A DNA stretch of 45,662 nt from a virus: positions 1 through 45,662 of IMG/VR virus record IMGVR_UViG_3300029787_000093; one strand, 5' to 3'. The notes under the pieces are model-generated. The model had not been told where the DNA came from and did not search any database. It was given only the letters and a program-made list of their open reading frames with translations. Shown piece by piece: positions 29,194-38,900 of this stretch (the stretch's first letter is position 1; the number at the start of each line of letters is the position of its first letter). The translations under genes and the position numbers were made by a program.

Positions 29194-31178
29194 TCTACCC
29201 ATTCCTCGCTTTCTTGTTCTGTTGTTATTAATTCGCTTGCATCTTTTTTAGTTGCCCAAGAAGGTTCACACACTTCCATATCAACATCTAAAGGGATACC
29301 TAGAGTATTTACTTTAAGTAATTCCCTTATTTTTGGCAACACCTCTTGAACTTCATTTTTATCTATCTCACATATCACTTCATCGTGCACCTGTAATAAT
29401 AGATTGCTTTTCTTATCTTTTAGATATTTATGTATCTCTATCATACGTTCACTCATAATATCTGCACTGGTACCTTGGACTAAATAGTTAACTCCTTTGT
29501 AGCCAAAATTTTTATCAATCCTATATATTCTGCCATACCTATTCTTTACCCACCCCTTTGTTTCTACTTTTTTCACTACATTGTCAAAAAATTGTCTAGA
29601 ACCTTGAATACCTTCAAAATATCTTTTCTTATAATCTCCTGCTTCGTCTGGAGTAACATTTAATTGTGTAGCAAGCTTTGCATTACCTATTCCATATATA
29701 GTTCCAAATGTAATTGCCTTTGCTGTTTGTCTATAATATTTATATTCTTTGTGATTTTCATCAACTTTAAAAGCCAATTTAGCAGCCTCACCATGAAAAT
29801 CCACATCACTTTGGTGCAACATCTTTTTTACTGCTTCGTTGTGCATGGCAATATAACTTAGGAAAACTCTAACTTCCATTTGAGAGTAATCAAAACTTAC
29901 TAGATATGTGTTTTCTCTAGGTATAATTAGTCTACGTAGTGAGATTTGATTATTAGACTTTTCATCAAAAGACTCGTCTCCAATAAAAGCCCATGTCTTT
30001 ATGACATCGTTACTCAACTCTACACTCTTGCCACCCTTAGCTGATATGACTGCATCTACTCTATTTTTTACAGTAGCCAAATCTTCGTCTGTTAATTCTA
30101 CATCTGTCACCTTAAAGTGGTTTCGGGGTACATTTTGCAGGTTTGGGTTTCTAGAAGATAATCTACCTGTTACTGTTCCCCAATTACAAAAGTCGGTGTG
30201 TAAGTCCATGCCGTTTTCATTATCAAAGGGTTCTAAGTAAGTAGACCTAAGTTTTTCTAGTGTTCGCCACTGTCTAACTAACCCTGCAATAGGATGATTA
30301 ATTTGTGCTAGAGCTGCTTCATTCCATGAGTCTTGCCCCTTAGCAGTTTTTTGTGGGGAGCTAATACCTAGACTTTTAAATACTGGACCCATTTGTTGTG
30401 TGCTTGCAATATTATATTCACCCTCAAACACATCTTTCGTAATATCATTTATGTTTTCTTCTATGTCTTGTTTTCTATTTGCTATAAGTTCTGTAGCTTT
30501 CTTAACATAACTCGTATCAACCTTCACACCTTTGTTCTCCATTTCAAATAAAACTCGTGTAAGTTCTATTTGTAACTTCCATATGCTTTCTTGTTCTGTT
30601 TCTTTTATCTTGTCTAAGCAATCAAGGTATACTTTCCTGGTATAAAATACATCTTTTTCACAATAAGGTCCCAGTACATCAATCGGTGCTTTACTAAAAT
30701 CTTTTGTCCATCCACCACTACGTAATATCTTCTTGGTGTCCAAATCATATTGTGCATGCTCGATGCCATATCTTCTTTTGATTGTTTCGGTTAGTGCTAA
30801 CATATTAATATTGCTATGTTCAGTCAATCGCACCATTGGTAGAACATCTATAATATCTTTATTAGAAATGTCTAAACCTTCTTTCTGTAAGAATCGGATG
30901 TCGAATTTAGCATTATAAGCTACTAGTGTTTCGGCTCTCGCTGAAAACATATCTATTAGCATTTTTATTTGTCCATCAGAAAGATTTACTAATCCAAAAG
31001 GCATATGCCTATATGGAAAATAAAAAGTGTCTGATGAATTTAATAATCCGACTCCGATTCCACAGAGTTGATTGTAGCCGTGTCCATCTAACCCATTTGT
31101 TTCAACGTCTACAAAGAAGAACGTGTCCTCATGCAAACGTTGTAATGTGTCATCAAATGTATCAGGTTGTACAATCAT
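29187..31178 (-). CDS. polA: DNA polymerase I (family A) with 3'-5' exonuclease
   Basis: A 663-residue replicative polymerase. Exonuclease: Asp 24/Glu 26 (FVDVETNG), NAKFD, and YCEKD. Polymerase: motif A FDYSQ (429-433), motif B R483-K487-F491-Y495 (RQTAKAITFGTIYG) and motif C VHDE (597-600). All catalytic residues are present. No 5'-3' nuclease domain. The residue equivalent to E. coli Phe762 is Phe (491), linked in earlier work on marine phages to faithful replication by virulent types. It lies after the SSB-like gene in a helicase-primase-SSB-polymerase order. Confidence 0.95.
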   Translation of the reverse strand: MIVQPDTFDDTLQRLHEDTFFFVDVETNGLDGHGYNQLCGIGVGLLNSSDTFYFPYRHMPFGLVNLSDGQIKMLIDMFSARAETLVAYNAKFDIRFLQKEGLDISNKDIIDVLPMVRLTEHSNINMLALTETIKRRYGIEHAQYDLDTKKILRSGGWTKDFSKAPIDVLGPYCEKDVFYTRKVYLDCLDKIKETEQESIWKLQIELTRVLFEMENKGVKVDTSYVKKATELIANRKQDIEENINDITKDVFEGEYNIASTQQMGPVFKSLGISSPQKTAKGQDSWNEAALAQINHPIAGLVRQWRTLEKLRSTYLEPFDNENGMDLHTDFCNWGTVTGRLSSRNPNLQNVPRNHFKVTDVELTDEDLATVKNRVDAVISAKGGKSVELSNDVIKTWAFIGDESFDEKSNNQISLRRLIIPRENTYLVSFDYSQMEVRVFLSYIAMHNEAVKKMLHQSDVDFHGEAAKLAFKVDENHKEYKYYRQTAKAITFGTIYGIGNAKLATQLNVTPDEAGDYKKRYFEGIQGSRQFFDNVVKKVETKGWVKNRYGRIYRIDKNFGYKGVNYLVQGTSADIMSERMIEIHKYLKDKKSNLLLQVHDEVICEIDKNEVQEVLPKIRELLKVNTLGIPLDVDMEVCEPSWATKKDASELITTEQESEEWVEW

Positions 31179-31186
31179 AAGAACCT

Positions 31187-31888
31187 TTACTCAAACAAGT
31201 TATCGGCAGATTGTTCTGCTTCGGTTCCTGCCTTTACACCCCAAGTGTCAATACAGTATTGAGTTATTGAAGGTAGGTTAGCAATTTCTGCTTGTTTATC
31301 AGCAGGTATTTCTAACTCCCTTGCAAGCGATGTAATGTGGTAGCTTGTATCTAAACCTGCCCCCATCCTTTTAATTCGGATAGGTGATTTGTTTAGACTA
31401 CCTTCATCTTCATAGATTTCTTCTAACTGTCCGAAGACAATATCCCCTCGTCCAAAACCTAATTTGATGACCTTGAAGTCATTTACTACTTCTTTGAACA
31501 TCTCTTTACCACTTTTGCCTTGCACAGGCTCCCAAGATTCCACTCTTCTTTCATTGTGGAATACCTCATCAACGTATGCCCAAAAAGCAAATTGTTGTTT
31601 TGGTGAAACACCTTCTGGAATGCCGTCAATGGTCAGTCCTTCAGGTAGTGCGAAGTCGTCTTTTTCTGCATCAAATACAGAATCAAGAACAGTTTTAAAA
31701 GTGTTACCGTCTCTATATTGGTAAACTTTAATGTAAGTCATTGCAGTATCATCAGTGTGACCTGTTGCTACTGATTTAATCAAGGCTTGGTCGCCATCTT
31801 TGAACCAAAGCTCTGATTGATTATTGTTGACAGTGGCTGGAGCGTTAACTTGCTTTCGCCTCTGTGAAATCATGGATATACCACCCAT
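31187..31888 (-). CDS. Probable single-stranded DNA-binding protein
   Basis: A 233-residue protein with AGGAGG before its ATG. The N-terminal 150 residues look beta-rich with aromatics, including WFKDGDQALIKS, FAFWAYVDEVFH and LGFGRGDIVFGQLEEIYED. The C-terminus is acidic and ends in an aromatic (ADNLFE), as in SSBs that recruit partners by their tail. Its place between primase and polymerase supports the role. No canonical OB-fold signature can be proven by eye. Confidence 0.65.
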   Translation of the reverse strand: MGGISMISQRRKQVNAPATVNNNQSELWFKDGDQALIKSVATGHTDDTAMTYIKVYQYRDGNTFKTVLDSVFDAEKDDFALPEGLTIDGIPEGVSPKQQFAFWAYVDEVFHNERRVESWEPVQGKSGKEMFKEVVNDFKVIKLGFGRGDIVFGQLEEIYEDEGSLNKSPIRIKRMGAGLDTSYHITSLARELEIPADKQAEIANLPSITQYCIDTWGVKAGTEAEQSADNLFE

Positions 31889-31907
31889 TTTTTCCTCCTT
31901 GAGCCTT

Positions 31908-32780
31908 TTAAAAAAAGCTTCTATTTGCTATTACTTCTTTGAGTAATGCTTGGTTGTTTATTTCTTGTACATCTTTGTACATGTTTGGCAACTCTATAAC
32001 TGATGTAAGCACACTACTTGAAAGCATTGTTGTTGCTTTTTCAGCAGCTCGTTGCCCTGCTACATCATTGTCAAAACATAACACAATCTCTTCGATTTTT
32101 AAAGACCTTAGTAGATTGCATTGTTCTTTTGACATCGTTGCTCCTAATATTGCTACACTAGGTAGTCCGTGTTGCCACAACCACATAGTATCTAAAGCAC
32201 CTTCAGTCACACATAAGACGTGTTTTTCAACGTTAACTAGCTTATGTGCTCCGAACAACACTTTAGATTTCTGAAACTTGTAGGAATACATATACTTAGG
32301 TATAGCTTTTTGCCTACGAGCAACCCACCCCACTAATTTGTTTTGCGTGTTATGAATAGGAATAATTAAGTCACCCCAATTATTAGTACCACACCCCCAA
32401 AACTTCAATATGCTTTCAGTAAACCCTCTATCATAAATCCATTTTGGAAATTTATTAGGTATAAAGTCAGGTATAAAAACATCTTCTATTTCTTCATCTA
32501 CTTTAGTAATGTCGATATCATCAAAGATATCTAAACTCAAACTTGGTTTTGGTGTCAAAACTTCTGTTAGTTGTATATCATTATAATTTAAATGTTTCTT
32601 AAGAAATGTTTTTAATGACCCCTGCCCACAACCTGCAAAACAAATCCACACACCTTTATCAATGTTGATTGCACAGGACGCTACGTTATCCTCATGAAAA
32701 GGACACTTGATTGAAAATTCATCTATGCCTAAAGGCACATCAATTCCAACTTTTTCTAACGCCTCTATCCAATCAATCAT
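31908..32780 (-). CDS. DnaG-like primase (CHC2 zinc finger plus Toprim)
   Basis: A 290-residue primase. Zinc finger: C26-x2-H29-x17-C47-x3-C51 (DnaG has x2 between the last two Cys). Toprim: Glu 192 in VTEGALDTMW, then Asp 236-x-Asp 238 in CFDNDVAG. No helicase-binding domain is fused, so the helicase is a separate protein. It starts one base inside the stop of the small upstream gene. Confidence 0.88.
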   Translation of the reverse strand: MIDWIEALEKVGIDVPLGIDEFSIKCPFHEDNVASCAINIDKGVWICFAGCGQGSLKTFLKKHLNYNDIQLTEVLTPKPSLSLDIFDDIDITKVDEEIEDVFIPDFIPNKFPKWIYDRGFTESILKFWGCGTNNWGDLIIPIHNTQNKLVGWVARRQKAIPKYMYSYKFQKSKVLFGAHKLVNVEKHVLCVTEGALDTMWLWQHGLPSVAILGATMSKEQCNLLRSLKIEEIVLCFDNDVAGQRAAEKATTMLSSSVLTSVIELPNMYKDVQEINNQALLKEVIANRSFF

Positions 32781-32965
32781 TATTTACTTTCTTTAATTTT
32801 ATTAATTACGTCCCAGTATTCTCTCATCAAAGCACTCTGTTCTTTTTTTGAAATCTTTCCATCCTCAACAGCTTTAACTGCTACATCAACCAATTGTATA
32901 ACTTCAGGTAGAACATCCTTGTACTTTTTGAAAAGACCCCAGTACTTGAAAATCATTGTAATCAA
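32780..32965 (-). CDS. Small helical protein between helicase and primase, 61 aa, TTG start
   Basis: A 61-residue protein. TTG with AGGAG eight bases upstream is the likely start, in a TTGA overlap with the helicase; an ATG nine bases later is worse placed. Two helices are joined by a DGKISKKEQ turn, similar in look to an EF-hand or a helicase-primase adaptor. Its position suggests a replisome accessory role. Confidence 0.6.
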   Translation of the reverse strand: MITMIFKYWGLFKKYKDVLPEVIQLVDVAVKAVEDGKISKKEQSALMREYWDVINKIKESK

Positions 32966-34215
32966 AACTCTATCTCCTCACTTATAGACTCGTTTATTTC
33001 TTCAATATGCCCCTTATCAACATCCCATCGTAATAACGATGTATCAGAAGGTAATATACCATCCCGATACTTCTGATATTGTACCATGCGTTGTTCATCA
33101 GATTCTTCTACTTTAGCCATTGCTATGGCTACATCAGAAGCTCTAATTAGGGCATCCCCAAAAGCTACTTGGTCGACTCTAGGTGGCGTGAATATATCAG
33201 CCGCCTCTCTCGTAGCTTGCGTTGAGACAAATATTGGTTTATTGGTAGCTAGGCAGATATTTTTCATGCCATAAAACAAACTGTGGTTTTGCTCCCACAT
33301 CGCTTTTCTACCATCACCACTTGATACTAAGTAGATACCATCTACTACAACAAAGTCAGGATTATGTTTTCTTATCAATGCTTGTATACTACCTATAGAT
33401 ATTGTTGACTCACCTTCAATGTGGTCACATACTAATAAGTTTTTTTCGTCTAGTCCTTCTAAGAACTCTTTATATTTTTCTTTATCTATAGGGTCACCAT
33501 TTCTTAAAGCCTTATGTGAAAAATCATACCCTTTTGCATGTGCCATGATTACATCCATACGTAGATTAATTGCAGATGTAGGCATTTCACTTGATATAAA
33601 TAAAGTTCGGTATCCTTTCATAATTGCAATAGCTGCAGTTTGTATACACATCCAAGTTTTACCTACAGTTGGTCTAGCAAAGAAAGATATTAAATCAGCA
33701 GGTTGCCACCCTACGCCTGTTCGGTTGATGTTTGCAAAAGGTGTTGGTATACCCATAAGACCATCACCTAATTTTCGCATTTTTATTTTCTTTTCATATT
33801 CATCTAATCTATCTAATTTACTAGAATCGTAATATGTAACATCTTCATCATAGACTACGTTAATATCTTCAAGACCATCCATAATTTTAGCCAATGCCAT
33901 CTTAGGGTCAGTCTTTAAATTTTCTTTATTTCTTTGGAATGATTCAACTACTTTTCTAAATATGACTTGTTTTCTAAATTCTTGTGTAAGATATCCAAAA
34001 TCAGTAGATGGAACATTAATGTCTAAATCTGGGAAATTTTCTGCCAAGACTTTTTTACTTGGGAAATCTTGAAAATCGTCATAAAAATTTGTTATGAAAC
34101 TAAATGCTTTCCCATGTACTGCAAAATCTTTTGATTTGAATGGGAAGTCATCTAATGTCGATTTCTCTTTTATATTTAATATAATTCCTGATTCTACGTA
34201 TTCGTAATTTTCCAT
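32962..34215 (-). CDS. DnaB-like replicative helicase
   Basis: A 417-residue hexameric helicase. The N-terminal 150 residues are charged and helical, then the RecA-like ATPase: Walker A ARPTVGKT (180-187), FISSEMP just after, Walker B FVVVDGIYLV (Asp 292), and the sensor FVSTQATREA. The loop MGIPTPFANINRTGVGW precedes the P-loop as in DnaB/gp4 helicases. It unwinds DNA ahead of the polymerase, with the primase two genes on. Confidence 0.88.
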   Translation of the reverse strand: MENYEYVESGIILNIKEKSTLDDFPFKSKDFAVHGKAFSFITNFYDDFQDFPSKKVLAENFPDLDINVPSTDFGYLTQEFRKQVIFRKVVESFQRNKENLKTDPKMALAKIMDGLEDINVVYDEDVTYYDSSKLDRLDEYEKKIKMRKLGDGLMGIPTPFANINRTGVGWQPADLISFFARPTVGKTWMCIQTAAIAIMKGYRTLFISSEMPTSAINLRMDVIMAHAKGYDFSHKALRNGDPIDKEKYKEFLEGLDEKNLLVCDHIEGESTISIGSIQALIRKHNPDFVVVDGIYLVSSGDGRKAMWEQNHSLFYGMKNICLATNKPIFVSTQATREAADIFTPPRVDQVAFGDALIRASDVAIAMAKVEESDEQRMVQYQKYRDGILPSDTSLLRWDVDKGHIEEINESISEEIEF

Positions 34216-34394
34216 TAGTCCTCTGTTCTGTATACTGACCTATTGCTATCATCTAAAACATAACACCTTCGATTCTTTTCTTCTGCCATAAGGTCAGCTA
34301 TTTTTTTAGCTTCTTCTAAACCCTCAACAGATTCTTTTACACCGATTGGTTTATCTGTTAAAGAGTTAATTGCTATTATTCTATATTTTTTCAT
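34215..34394 (-). CDS. Hypothetical small protein, 59 aa
   Basis: I take the ATG 8 bases after the upstream stop; an upstream in-frame start at 34451 would overlap by about 49 bases. It reads as a beta-alpha-beta unit (KYRIIAIN, helix LEEAKKIADLMAE, then RCYVLDD). The fold resembles small phage DUFs, with no assigned role. It ends on the helicase start. Confidence 0.55.
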   Translation of the reverse strand: MKKYRIIAINSLTDKPIGVKESVEGLEEAKKIADLMAEEKNRRCYVLDDSNRSVYRTED

Positions 34395-34402
34395 CTTCGG
34401 TG

Positions 34403-34879
34403 TCAATTCAGTATTTCTGATGAAGCCACCTTTTCTTGTCCTTCTAACCATTTTTCAAATCTCTCTTCTAGTGTTTTTAATTCTTGTGTTTGTCGTGCAT
34501 TTGGAAACCATGTAGCCTTTAATACATTATATCGCATCCAAGCTTGTTTCACTTTTGCTGTACCCTTACTAATTACATGCCAATATAATTTTGGGTCATG
34601 TTGAGTTTGATATCTTTCAAAGGAATTAATAAAATTTAAAACTGAGAAATATGTAGTGTTCTGACCAATGGCATTATACATACCACAAAGAATTAAATAT
34701 ATATCTTTGGATTCTAATAATTTTTTCAATCCTTTAACTTCATCCCCAACAAATGGAAAGGGGCTTTTATTTTTACCTGTATTTACATTATAAGGTTCAG
34801 AATTTAATTGTTCATATAACTCCATAAATTTAAGATGTAAATCCCTGGCATTATAATCTTCAAACTTTTTGTTTTCCAT
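34403..34879 (-). CDS. Hypothetical protein between sigma factor and helicase, 158 aa
   Basis: Mostly helical with many aromatics (YWHVISKGTAKVKQAWM and WFPNARQTQEL) and a final coiled coil (LKTLEERFEKWL). It lies next to the helicase, where many phages encode a helicase loader, but I see no AAA+ or loader signature. It overlaps the sigma gene by 20 bases. Confidence 0.6.
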   Translation of the reverse strand: MENKKFEDYNARDLHLKFMELYEQLNSEPYNVNTGKNKSPFPFVGDEVKGLKKLLESKDIYLILCGMYNAIGQNTTYFSVLNFINSFERYQTQHDPKLYWHVISKGTAKVKQAWMRYNVLKATWFPNARQTQELKTLEERFEKWLEGQEKVASSEILN

Positions 34880-35405
34880 CAATATACGCTTTCAATTTTT
34901 CTTTTAAGTTCTGTCTTACTCTATAAGATGACTCACCTAAGTCATTTGTTATTTCTTCCATCGTAAGTCCATCCACACGACTAGCAATAAATGCTTTTTC
35001 TTTTTCTGTGAATGTATCATTATTATCAGATAATATGTCATCTAGCAAGAGTAAATTAGAAAAATCTTCGGCGTTTGGGTCTTGTAAAGCTTTCTGTAGT
35101 TCATTCGGATTCTGTTCATCATCAGTAACCGAAATAAATGTTTTATCAAAGCTGAGTACTTCTGGGAGTTTATTAGCTTTATTAATTAATGTTATCAAAG
35201 TATTTATCATTCCTCGATGAACATAAGTGTGAAAACTAGCTGTGCTTTTGCTACTATCGTATTTTTCAGCACACCTCATTAATACCATTCTTAATTCTTG
35301 TATTAAGTCATCTTTATCCATGCCATTAACATAATATTTATTAACAAGCCCTTGAATTTTAGGTTCCCATTTTGTTATTAAACTATCATCTATATGTATT
35401 GTCAT
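34860..35405 (-). CDS. Phage sigma-70-family RNA polymerase sigma factor
   Basis: A 181-residue protein with region 2 near residues 20-75 (MDKDDLIQELRMVLMRC then SFHTYVHRGMINTLI) and region 4 near 125-178 (FTEKEKAFIASRVDGLTMEE then SYRVRQNLKEKLKAYI), the minimal layout of an extracytoplasmic-type sigma. It should direct host RNA polymerase to phage promoters. The start is the ATG in an ATGA overlap with the HTH/zinc protein. Candidate targets are the GTAAAA-17-TATAAT elements. Confidence 0.82.
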   Translation of the reverse strand: MTIHIDDSLITKWEPKIQGLVNKYYVNGMDKDDLIQELRMVLMRCAEKYDSSKSTASFHTYVHRGMINTLITLINKANKLPEVLSFDKTFISVTDDEQNPNELQKALQDPNAEDFSNLLLLDDILSDNNDTFTEKEKAFIASRVDGLTMEEITNDLGESSYRVRQNLKEKLKAYIDGKQKV

Positions 35406-35785
35406 GTAGCCCAACTAAGTGTTTTATCTTTTCTACCTTTTTGCACACATTCAGCAGAACAGTATATGTCGCTAAATCCTTTGCGATAGCCTTGCATAAC
35501 TGCACTTCTATCTCTTTTAAATTTTATCCTACAAAAAGCACATGTAAGTTCTATTTTGTAATACTCATAGCTACATCTGCCCTTATGTACTTTACGAGTA
35601 GATTCTTTTTTGCATACCTCACAAAGTCTGATTTTCTTGGGTCTGGGTGGATTGGGGAAATCTTCTTTTTTTAATAATCTATGTATATATTGTCTACTAC
35701 AACCTACTTTTTCAGCTATCTCTGCGTTAGACATTAGAGGATTGTTTTTTCTAAGTTTTATTATTTTAGGTTTAAGTTTGTTCAT
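35402..35785 (-). CDS. HTH plus zinc-finger regulator, 127 aa
   Basis: Residues 18-40 form a helix-turn-helix (NAEIAEKVGCSRQYIHRLL), followed by zinc fingers with CEVC and CAFC and an end YCSAEC. The mix suggests a DNA-binding regulator or a homing/HNH-like relic without the nuclease residues. It directly precedes the sigma factor and probably acts with it. Confidence 0.7.
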   Translation of the reverse strand: MNKLKPKIIKLRKNNPLMSNAEIAEKVGCSRQYIHRLLKKEDFPNPPRPKKIRLCEVCKKESTRKVHKGRCSYEYYKIELTCAFCRIKFKRDRSAVMQGYRKGFSDIYCSAECVQKGRKDKTLSWAT

Positions 35786-35979
35786 TAAAACGAATCAACG
35801 GATGCGTTTGCTCTTTCAAAACTTTCAACTTTCTTTTTTATTAAACGGTTCAAATTTGCCTTTAATAAACTTTCAAAAGTGTTCGTTTCTGACACAGTTC
35901 CTATACCTGTTAAGTGTATTCCTGCAGCTTCCATGCGTGCCCATTGTGCATCTGTAAATGATAATGTAATATCAGGCAT
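35785..35979 (-). CDS. Hypothetical protein, 64 aa
   Basis: A 64-residue protein with AAGGAG upstream. The pattern (LSFTDAQWARMEAAGIHLTG, then a helix LLKANLNRLIKKKVE) matches small tail-fibre-linked or replisome-linked phage proteins, but I cannot name a family. It overlaps the end of the hub/fibre gene by 8 bases, linking the tail and regulatory modules. Confidence 0.6.
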   Translation of the reverse strand: MPDITLSFTDAQWARMEAAGIHLTGIGTVSETNTFESLLKANLNRLIKKKVESFERANASVDSF

Positions 35980-38900
35980 CTAAATTCTCCTTTAGTTCAG
36001 TTATTTCGTTTTTCAATTTTTTAAGTTCAGCAATTAGTGCTACAGAAAGTAAATCATATCGCACTGCTTCAATCTCTCCCTCAACATTAAGTGTTGTAAA
36101 TTCAGGTAAAATTTCTGCTACCTCTTCGGCAATTAATCCTACATCTGACTTATCATTTGCCTTCCACACAAAATCTTTTGGTTGTAAGTCATATATTCTT
36201 TCTGTAGGAACTAATGTTGTATCTTTTATATCTTTTTTATATCTTTTAGAGGATGATTTACTTCTAACTAAATTAAATCCTACACTGGTATCAACAATTA
36301 AATCTGTCCCTGTATTTGCTGATAAAGTATCTAAAATCATACCTCCACTATAAAGTCTCATTCTATTAGAGTTACCACTACTACCATCATCTGTGTTAAA
36401 TTGAATTACTCGACTAGCACCTGACCCAGTAGCTTGTATAAAATTATTACCTGAGCTTAATCCAGCACCCCCAAACACAATACCATTAGTAATGTAAAAA
36501 TAACCATTGTCATCAATAGTTGCTTCAAAAGTTCCGTTTGATGCAAAACCAATAGAACCATCACTATTGTGGTATATACCTGTATTAGTATCTCCATCAA
36601 AAGCAAGAACGGGAGCATTTAAAGAACCACTTCCATATCCTAGTCCTACGTATGGTGCTTCAGTTGTAACTGACCTTCCAATATGATTGATTCCTGATGC
36701 CCACTCATAATAAGCTTCTCCGTTTGTATTTAAAGTAGCAAAACCATAAGCTATTATTAATTTACTTGCTTTATCTTTAACTTGACTTTCGTAAGTGCTG
36801 TCTTGAACCCAATTTAATCTAACGCTTCCAGATGAATTACCTAAATCAACAAAACAAACATGGAATGCATCAGGAAAACCATCAGGTCCACCACCATCGG
36901 TAGAATTTCTTCCTTCTGAATCACGGTCATCAGTAGTATTAAATAATTGAGCACCTGATGAACCTGCTTGTTGATTATTTTCATTGTCTAAAATATATCC
37001 ATCTATACTATTACCAGGAAGAATTATATATTCCTCACCTTTATATTTTAAAAGACCTTCTTCCCAATGAAGAGAACTATTTAAATTTTCAATTGAACTA
37101 CCTGTACCACCACCTGTAGCTGGTCTTAATGTACCTGCTCTGAAATTAACATCTATAGTAGGTGGTTCGTGTTCAACAATCTCATCTTCTGCCGTAGAGT
37201 AAGCTGATACTTCTGTATTTTGAGCAATCTTTGCAAAAGCTGTTTGTCCCATATTACCTTCGTCTGCTTTAACTAAATTAATTGTGCTAGTTTGCTGTCC
37301 CTGACCCTCGGTATAATCAATACTTGATACCATAAAAGATGTTTGATTATCACTAAATGTATTACTGCTTGTAGTATCGATACCTACTAACTTGTTTTTA
37401 ATTTGAACTAAATGCCCTGTTCGTAAAGGAACAAATATTCTAAATTTATCATCGGCTGAAAAAGTACCACTATTTAAAGTTACTGTAAATGTAGTTGAGC
37501 TAGTTGCTGAAACATATCCATAAGCCGCCATACTATTACCTGAAAGTTTCCACGCTACCATACCTACACGTAATCCATATGCTTCAGGGTCTATAGCTGC
37601 GTTGTTTGCTGTATTATAAGTGGTCACTACTGTTCCACTACTAGCAACTGCGTTTGCCGTACCATCTATATATTGATAAGGATAATTATTTATTCTTACC
37701 GTGCCTCCACGAGTTTCATCTTCATAGGACAAAGCTTCAGATGCGGCAACTCGTATTCCATCAGCGTTTTTATCCATCGGAGATGCTGTGAATACTTTAG
37801 GTTTGTTAAAGCCCATCACATCAGCATTATTTATGGTTAGGGACGAAGAATTAAACTCTGCGTAAGAACCATAATCTGTGCTGTTATATATTATTTCTGC
37901 TAATCTAAAATGTCCTGTCGTTGGAAAATTAGAGTTAAGGTCAGATACTAACATATAATCTGTTCCTGACGACCAACTATTTAATTTAGTTTGAAATTGT
38001 GCTCTACCAACAATTGGTATTATGTGAGATAGCATACTAATTACTTCAGCATCTGCACTATGAGATGCTCTTGAGGTTCCGTTATATCCTCTTTCAACAA
38101 CTAAATCAGCATCACCACTATCATGCGTGGCTGTTTTTACAAGCATTTCTTCGCTACCTATTTTTATAATCATCCCTGCTTGAATATGGACACCATTTAT
38201 AGTGCTATCTGTTTTTAATACAACATCTGTTGTAGAGGCACTATCATCAATAGCTGTTTTTAATAATCCACATTTTAGTGTTCCTGAAGTCCAAGAAACA
38301 GCAGCTAAGTTTGATTTCACTATAAATTGAGTGGTTGAAATTACTCGTTCAACTCTAAAAATATTATGGTCAAATATTGCACCACCACCACCTTCTTGTT
38401 CTTTAAGTCCTGAACTATCGTGTGACATATTTACATTAATTGCTTTTAAGTTAGATGTAGTTGTATTACTAACGGCTGCTGCTGAACCGACATGTGCTCT
38501 GTCAACAGTCGCAGTATCAAAATTTAAATTACCTTTAGCTATACCAGTTACTTCTAAAACTTCTGAACTTGTATCAAGTCTTACATGTGTTCCTGAAGAT
38601 GTAGCTCCAGTAGTTAATCTATGATTTTTATTAACTATTAAATCTGTATTACTAGTAGACATGTTACCTACGGCTGTCGCTACTAATGTTTCTCTTCCAA
38701 AAGCTCTACCATTTACATTAGTACCTTGAAATTGTTGAGCGTTTTCAGTTATTTCTCCTGTTGCTCCCAAATGAATATTAGATAATATAAATCTATCGCC
38801 TGCTTGTAAAAAATGATTCGTGGCAGTATTTACTATCACTTCATCTTTACTAGCCAAGTTGGTTGTTGCAATACTACTTATTCTTACTTTCCCACAAGGC

